A DNA stretch of 8,437 bases from Candidatus Odyssella thessalonicensis (lineage in GTDB: Bacteria; Pseudomonadota; Alphaproteobacteria; Bin65), in assembly GCA_005240015.1 (NCBI GenBank), contig SBBV01000588.1, forward strand, positions 1-8,437. Reading direction: 5' to 3'. The first letter of the stretch is position 1. Every line of letters begins with the position of its first letter. The notes beneath the pieces are model-generated. The model worked only from the letters and a program-made list of their open reading frames with translations, did no database searches and had not been told where the DNA came from. Shown piece after piece: positions 6,385 to 8,437 of this stretch. The position numbers and the translations under genes are program-made.

Positions 6385-6498
6385 GGCGTGAGATTAGTCC
6401 CCGCCCGCGACCATGCCTAGCCGCCCGCGGCAATTCGGACCGCGCGCGGTCCCCGTGCCGTTGACTTCCGCGCGGCGGCGGCCAAGGTGCAGCCGGTC
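6385..6498. promoter_or_regulatory. Divergent intergenic region with a perfect 16-bp palindrome
   Basis: The 114 bp between the HIG1 gene (minus) and the secreted-protein gene (plus) must hold both promoters. It contains GGACCGCG/CGCGGTCC (6437-6452), a perfect 16-bp palindrome with no spacer, which could be a regulator-binding site shared by both genes. TTGACT (6461-6466, plus) resembles a -35 box, but no acceptable -10 lies 16-18 bp downstream, so no promoter is assigned. AAGGTG (6484-6489) is a plausible ribosome binding site for the plus-strand gene. Confidence 0.35.
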
Positions 6499-6888
6499 AT
6501 GCGCCTCGTGTTTCTCCTCATCGCCGCCGCCCTCGCCGCGCCGGCGGCCGTCTCCGCCCAAAGCGTTGTTCTGGTGCAGCACGTGACGAACGTTTCCGTC
6601 GTACGCGCCGGCGACGCGCTGATGGTGACCGCGGGCGGCACGGTGCCGATCGCGGGCTTCAGCAACCCGGCGCTGAAACCGCGCCCCGACCTGGTCAAGG
6701 TCGCCGGCGGCTATGTGCTCGACTTCGTCGCGACGCCGCCGCCGCGCGGCAGCGCGGTGGCGCAGGTCGAGACGCGCATCGTCGTCACCTTCCGCATCGC
6801 GCCGCGCGAGGCCGAGGCGATCCGCTTCGTCCAGGTCCGCGGCGCGTTCGGCAGCCGCACCGTGCAGGTGCCGAAACAAGGGAAGTGA
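6499..6888 (+). CDS. Small secreted protein of unknown function
   Basis: This 129-residue protein has a clear Sec signal peptide: M-R-L then a hydrophobic Leu/Ala core and a cleavage site near Ala-Val-Ser-Ala-Gln (about residue 20/21). The mature part of about 110 residues has no cysteine. It looks beta-rich, with alternating hydrophobic patterns such as VVLVQHVTNVSVV and ETRIVVTFRI, and it is likely periplasmic. I do not recognise a family. The ATG at 6499 is preferred over an in-frame GTG at 6487 because AAGGTG (6484-6489) then lies 9 nt upstream. It is the only plus-strand gene. The last two bases of its stop codon TGA (6886-6888) lie in the left arm of the large inverted repeat that follows, so the final residues (PKQGK) may derive from that element. 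Confidence 0.75.
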   Translation: MRLVFLLIAAALAAPAAVSAQSVVLVQHVTNVSVVRAGDALMVTAGGTVPIAGFSNPALKPRPDLVKVAGGYVLDFVATPPPRGSAVAQVETRIVVTFRIAPREAEAIRFVQVRGAFGSRTVQVPKQGK

Positions 6889-7100
6889 ACAGGAGCCGGG
6901 GAGTCGGGGAGAAGGAAGAAAGACTCACCACCAAGACACCAAGAAGGAAGAAAAGAAGGTTTGCGCGCGAAGACGCGCGCGAAGAAAGGCGAAGTTAATC
7001 TGCGCGCCGCCTTGCGGCGCATCACCTTCCTTGCTTGGTGTCTTCGTGTCTCGGTGTCTTGGTGGTGAATTTTCTTTCCTCTTCTCCCCGGCTCCTGTTC
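6887..7100. repeat. Large imperfect palindrome with 8-nt purine-rich repeats between convergent genes
   Basis: The outer arms GAACAGGAGCCGGGGAG (6887-6903 and, inverted, 7084-7100) match over 17 nt. Inner arms TCACCACCAAGACACC (6925-6940 and, inverted, 7053-7068) match over 16 nt. On the minus strand four consecutive 8-nt units run from 7062 to 7031: CCAAGACA, CCGAGACA, CGAAGACA, CCAAGCAA; the left arm carries a shorter version. The centre has two small hairpins, GCGCGCG/CGCGCGC (6963-6980) and GCGCCGC/GCGGCGC (7004-7020). No convincing gene lies in it. It fills the gap between two convergent genes and may end transcription from both sides. Similar CACCAAGACACCAAG-type intergenic repeats are known to me from several bacterial groups, with no settled function. 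Confidence 0.7.
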
Positions 7101-7110
7101 CCTTTGCTTT

Positions 7111-8403
7111 TCAGAACCCCACCAGCCGCGGCAGGAACAGCGAGAACTGCGGCACGGCCGAGATCAGCGCCAGCGCCGCGATGTTGATCGCGATGAACGG
7201 CAGCGATTCCTTGATCAGCGCGTTCAGGCCGCAATTGGCGATGCGCTCGGCCGCGAACAGCGAGACGCCGAGCGGCGGCGTGATGAGCCCGATGTTGAGG
7301 TTGATGATCATCACCACGCCGAAGTGCAGGGGATCGATGCCGGCCGCGGCCGCCGCCGGCGCGAGGATCGGCGCGAACAGGATGATCGAGGTGGTGGGGT
7401 CGACGAACATGCCGAGGATCAGGAACAGGATGTTCGCGAGCAGCATCGTGCCGAGCGGGCCGAGATTCATCTCTTTCACGAGCTCCGAAAGCCGGCCGGT
7501 GGCGTTCTCGAAGCCCAGCACCCAGGCGAGCGCCGCGCCGGCGCCGACGATGATGAGCAGCTGGCCCGAGAAGGTGACGGCCTGGCCGAGGATCGGTGCC
7601 AAGGCCGCCAAGCGCAGCGTGCGGTAGATCACGACCGCGAGCACGAACGCGTAGAACACCGCGCTGCCCGCCGCCTCGGTCGGCGTCATGACGCCGCCCA
7701 GTATGCCGCCCAGGATGATGAACGGCATGCCGATCGCGGGCAGCGCCGAGAGGAAGCTGCGTCCGAGCGAGACCGGCGCGCCGGCGGCGCCCGCATCGCT
7801 GAGCCTGAAGCGGTTGCTGGCATAGGCGATCCACGCCATCTGCGCCGCGCCGAGAATGAGCCCGGGCACCACCGCGGCCGCGAACAGTCCGCCGATCGAG
7901 ACGTTGGTGGCCGAGCCGTAAATGATGATCGGGAGCGACGGCGGGATGGTGGGGCCGATGATCGAGCCCGAGGCGATCACGGCGGCGGCGAAAGCCGGCG
8001 TGTATCCGGCGCGCACCATCGCCGGGATGAAGATGCGCCCCAGCGCCGCGATCTCGCCGAGCGCCACGCCGGTGATGCCCGAATAGAGCACGCAGGTGGC
8101 GACCGCGACCTGCGCGATGCCGCCCTTGAGCCAGCGGAACGCGGCATTGGCGAAATCGACGATGCGCTTCGCAAGCCCGCCCTCGCTGAAGATCTCGCCG
8201 GCGAGCAGGAACAGCGGAATCGCCACCAGGATGTAGATATCGATGCCGTTGTAGATCTTCTCCGGCATCACCGGCAGCAGCGGCCACTGCCCGCTCACCG
8301 CGATGTAGCCCAGCACCGCCGCCAGCATCGACCACGCCACCGGCATGCCCGTGACGAGCAGGAACACGAACAGCACGAGGAAGAAGGCGAGCGCGGGGCT
8401 CAT
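7111..8403 (-). CDS. dctM: TRAP transporter large permease, DctM family, standard length
   Basis: This 430-residue inner-membrane protein is the main transport subunit of a second TRAP transporter, distinct from the one at 1478-3121. Family blocks: GIDIYILVAIPLFLLAGEIF (53-72), SGITGVALGEIAALGRIFIP (108-127), ASGSIIGPTIPPSLPIIIYG (144-163), GGVMTPTEAAGSAVF (236-250), GMFVDPTTSIILFAPILAP (331-349) and LITPPLGVSLF (373-383). Length and about a dozen hydrophobic segments are normal. The substrate is probably a carboxylate such as a C4-dicarboxylate or sugar acid, but cannot be fixed. The ATG at 8403 gives the usual hydrophobic N terminus; there is no clear Shine-Dalgarno, and the start overlaps an upstream TGA as ATGA, suggesting translational coupling. 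The matching DctQ and DctP genes should lie beyond the right edge. The stop is followed after 10 bp by the large palindrome. Confidence 0.95.
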   Translation of the reverse strand: MSPALAFFLVLFVFLLVTGMPVAWSMLAAVLGYIAVSGQWPLLPVMPEKIYNGIDIYILVAIPLFLLAGEIFSEGGLAKRIVDFANAAFRWLKGGIAQVAVATCVLYSGITGVALGEIAALGRIFIPAMVRAGYTPAFAAAVIASGSIIGPTIPPSLPIIIYGSATNVSIGGLFAAAVVPGLILGAAQMAWIAYASNRFRLSDAGAAGAPVSLGRSFLSALPAIGMPFIILGGILGGVMTPTEAAGSAVFYAFVLAVVIYRTLRLAALAPILGQAVTFSGQLLIIVGAGAALAWVLGFENATGRLSELVKEMNLGPLGTMLLANILFLILGMFVDPTTSIILFAPILAPAAAAAGIDPLHFGVVMIINLNIGLITPPLGVSLFAAERIANCGLNALIKESLPFIAINIAALALISAVPQFSLFLPRLVGF

Positions 8404-8437
8404 CGGGGGGCGAGTTCGCGCCCATACCCCCTCTCCC
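8400..8437 (-). CDS. Possible C-terminal end of an upstream gene (perhaps TRAP small permease), partial
   Basis: On the minus strand one frame stays open from the window edge and ends with E-R-G-Y-G-R-E-L-A-P-R and a TGA that overlaps the ATG of the following large permease (ATGA). Small permease genes normally precede large permease genes in TRAP operons and often overlap them this way, so this may be the end of dctQ. Eleven residues are too few to prove it; all three frames are open in this short stretch. Confidence 0.35.
   Translation of the reverse strand, partial: ERGYGRELAPR

Noticed and set aside
6461..6466. TTGACT as -35 box for the plus-strand secreted-protein gene
   Set aside because: No acceptable -10 sequence lies 16-18 bp downstream, where the ribosome binding site already begins.
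7022..7110. Small reading frames through the period-8 repeat
   Set aside because: They translate the repeat units only and have no start signal; such frames are commonly over-annotated as tiny proteins.
7022..8425. Minus-strand open frame of 467 codons overlapping the second large permease
   Set aside because: Out of frame with the clear TRAP permease; Arg/His/Gly-rich shadow.
1..8437. Defence island, prophage, biosynthetic cluster or other new multi-gene system
   Set aside because: All genes but one belong to known transport, hydrolase or cofactor families, and no integrase, transposase, tRNA or compositional break is visible.

Overview
The window looks like an ordinary chromosomal stretch of a GC-rich proteobacterium. 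An alphaproteobacterium, in the Rhodospirillales or Rhizobiales sense, is most likely. The evidence is very high GC at third codon positions, TRAP transporters of the mannitol/chloroaromatic (FcbT/TakP-like) class, and a small HIG1-domain membrane protein placed directly before a PduO-type cobalamin adenosyltransferase. That gene pair is, from memory, typical of alphaproteobacteria. Nearly all genes lie on the minus strand. I see no RNA genes, CRISPR array, phage genes or complete insertion sequence.

Layout from the right end in the direction of minus-strand transcription. (1) 8400-8437: what may be the last 11 codons of an upstream gene, whose TGA overlaps the next ATG as ATGA. (2) 7111-8403: a 430-residue TRAP large permease (DctM family) of a transporter whose other parts are outside the window. 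(3) 6887-7100: an imperfect palindrome with purine-rich 8-nt repeats, between two convergent genes. (4) 6499-6888, plus strand: a small secreted protein of unknown function, the only plus-strand gene. (5) 6385-6498: a short divergent intergenic region with a perfect 16-bp palindrome. (6) 6190-6384 and 5603-6172: the HIG1 protein and the cobalamin adenosyltransferase, in one operon. (7) 5471-5574: a pair of REP-like palindromes facing each other. (8) 5209-5470: the leader and probable promoter of the next operon, including the 10-bp palindrome TGGTATACCA. (9) 4069-5208, 3149-3925, 1478-3121 and 132-1454: a complete tripartite TRAP transporter (binding protein with Tat signal, long small permease, long large permease), followed 23 bp later by an amidase-signature hydrolase. 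(10) 1-131: a second purine-rich short-unit repeat and a small hairpin downstream of the amidase.

The dctP-dctQ-dctM-amidase set reads as one catabolic uptake unit. The binding protein captures an organic anion in the periplasm and the QM permease imports it with a cation gradient. The amidase probably hydrolyses an amide bond in the imported compound or a relative of it. The substrate cannot be read from sequence alone. A perfect hairpin between dctP and dctQ may keep binding-protein mRNA more abundant than permease mRNA. The adenosyltransferase makes adenosylcobalamin; its HIG1 neighbour has no clear role in that reaction.

I found no convincing new multi-gene system. The most worthwhile leads are the repeat elements, the operator-like palindrome in the dctP promoter, the HIG1/adenosyltransferase linkage and the unknown secreted protein.
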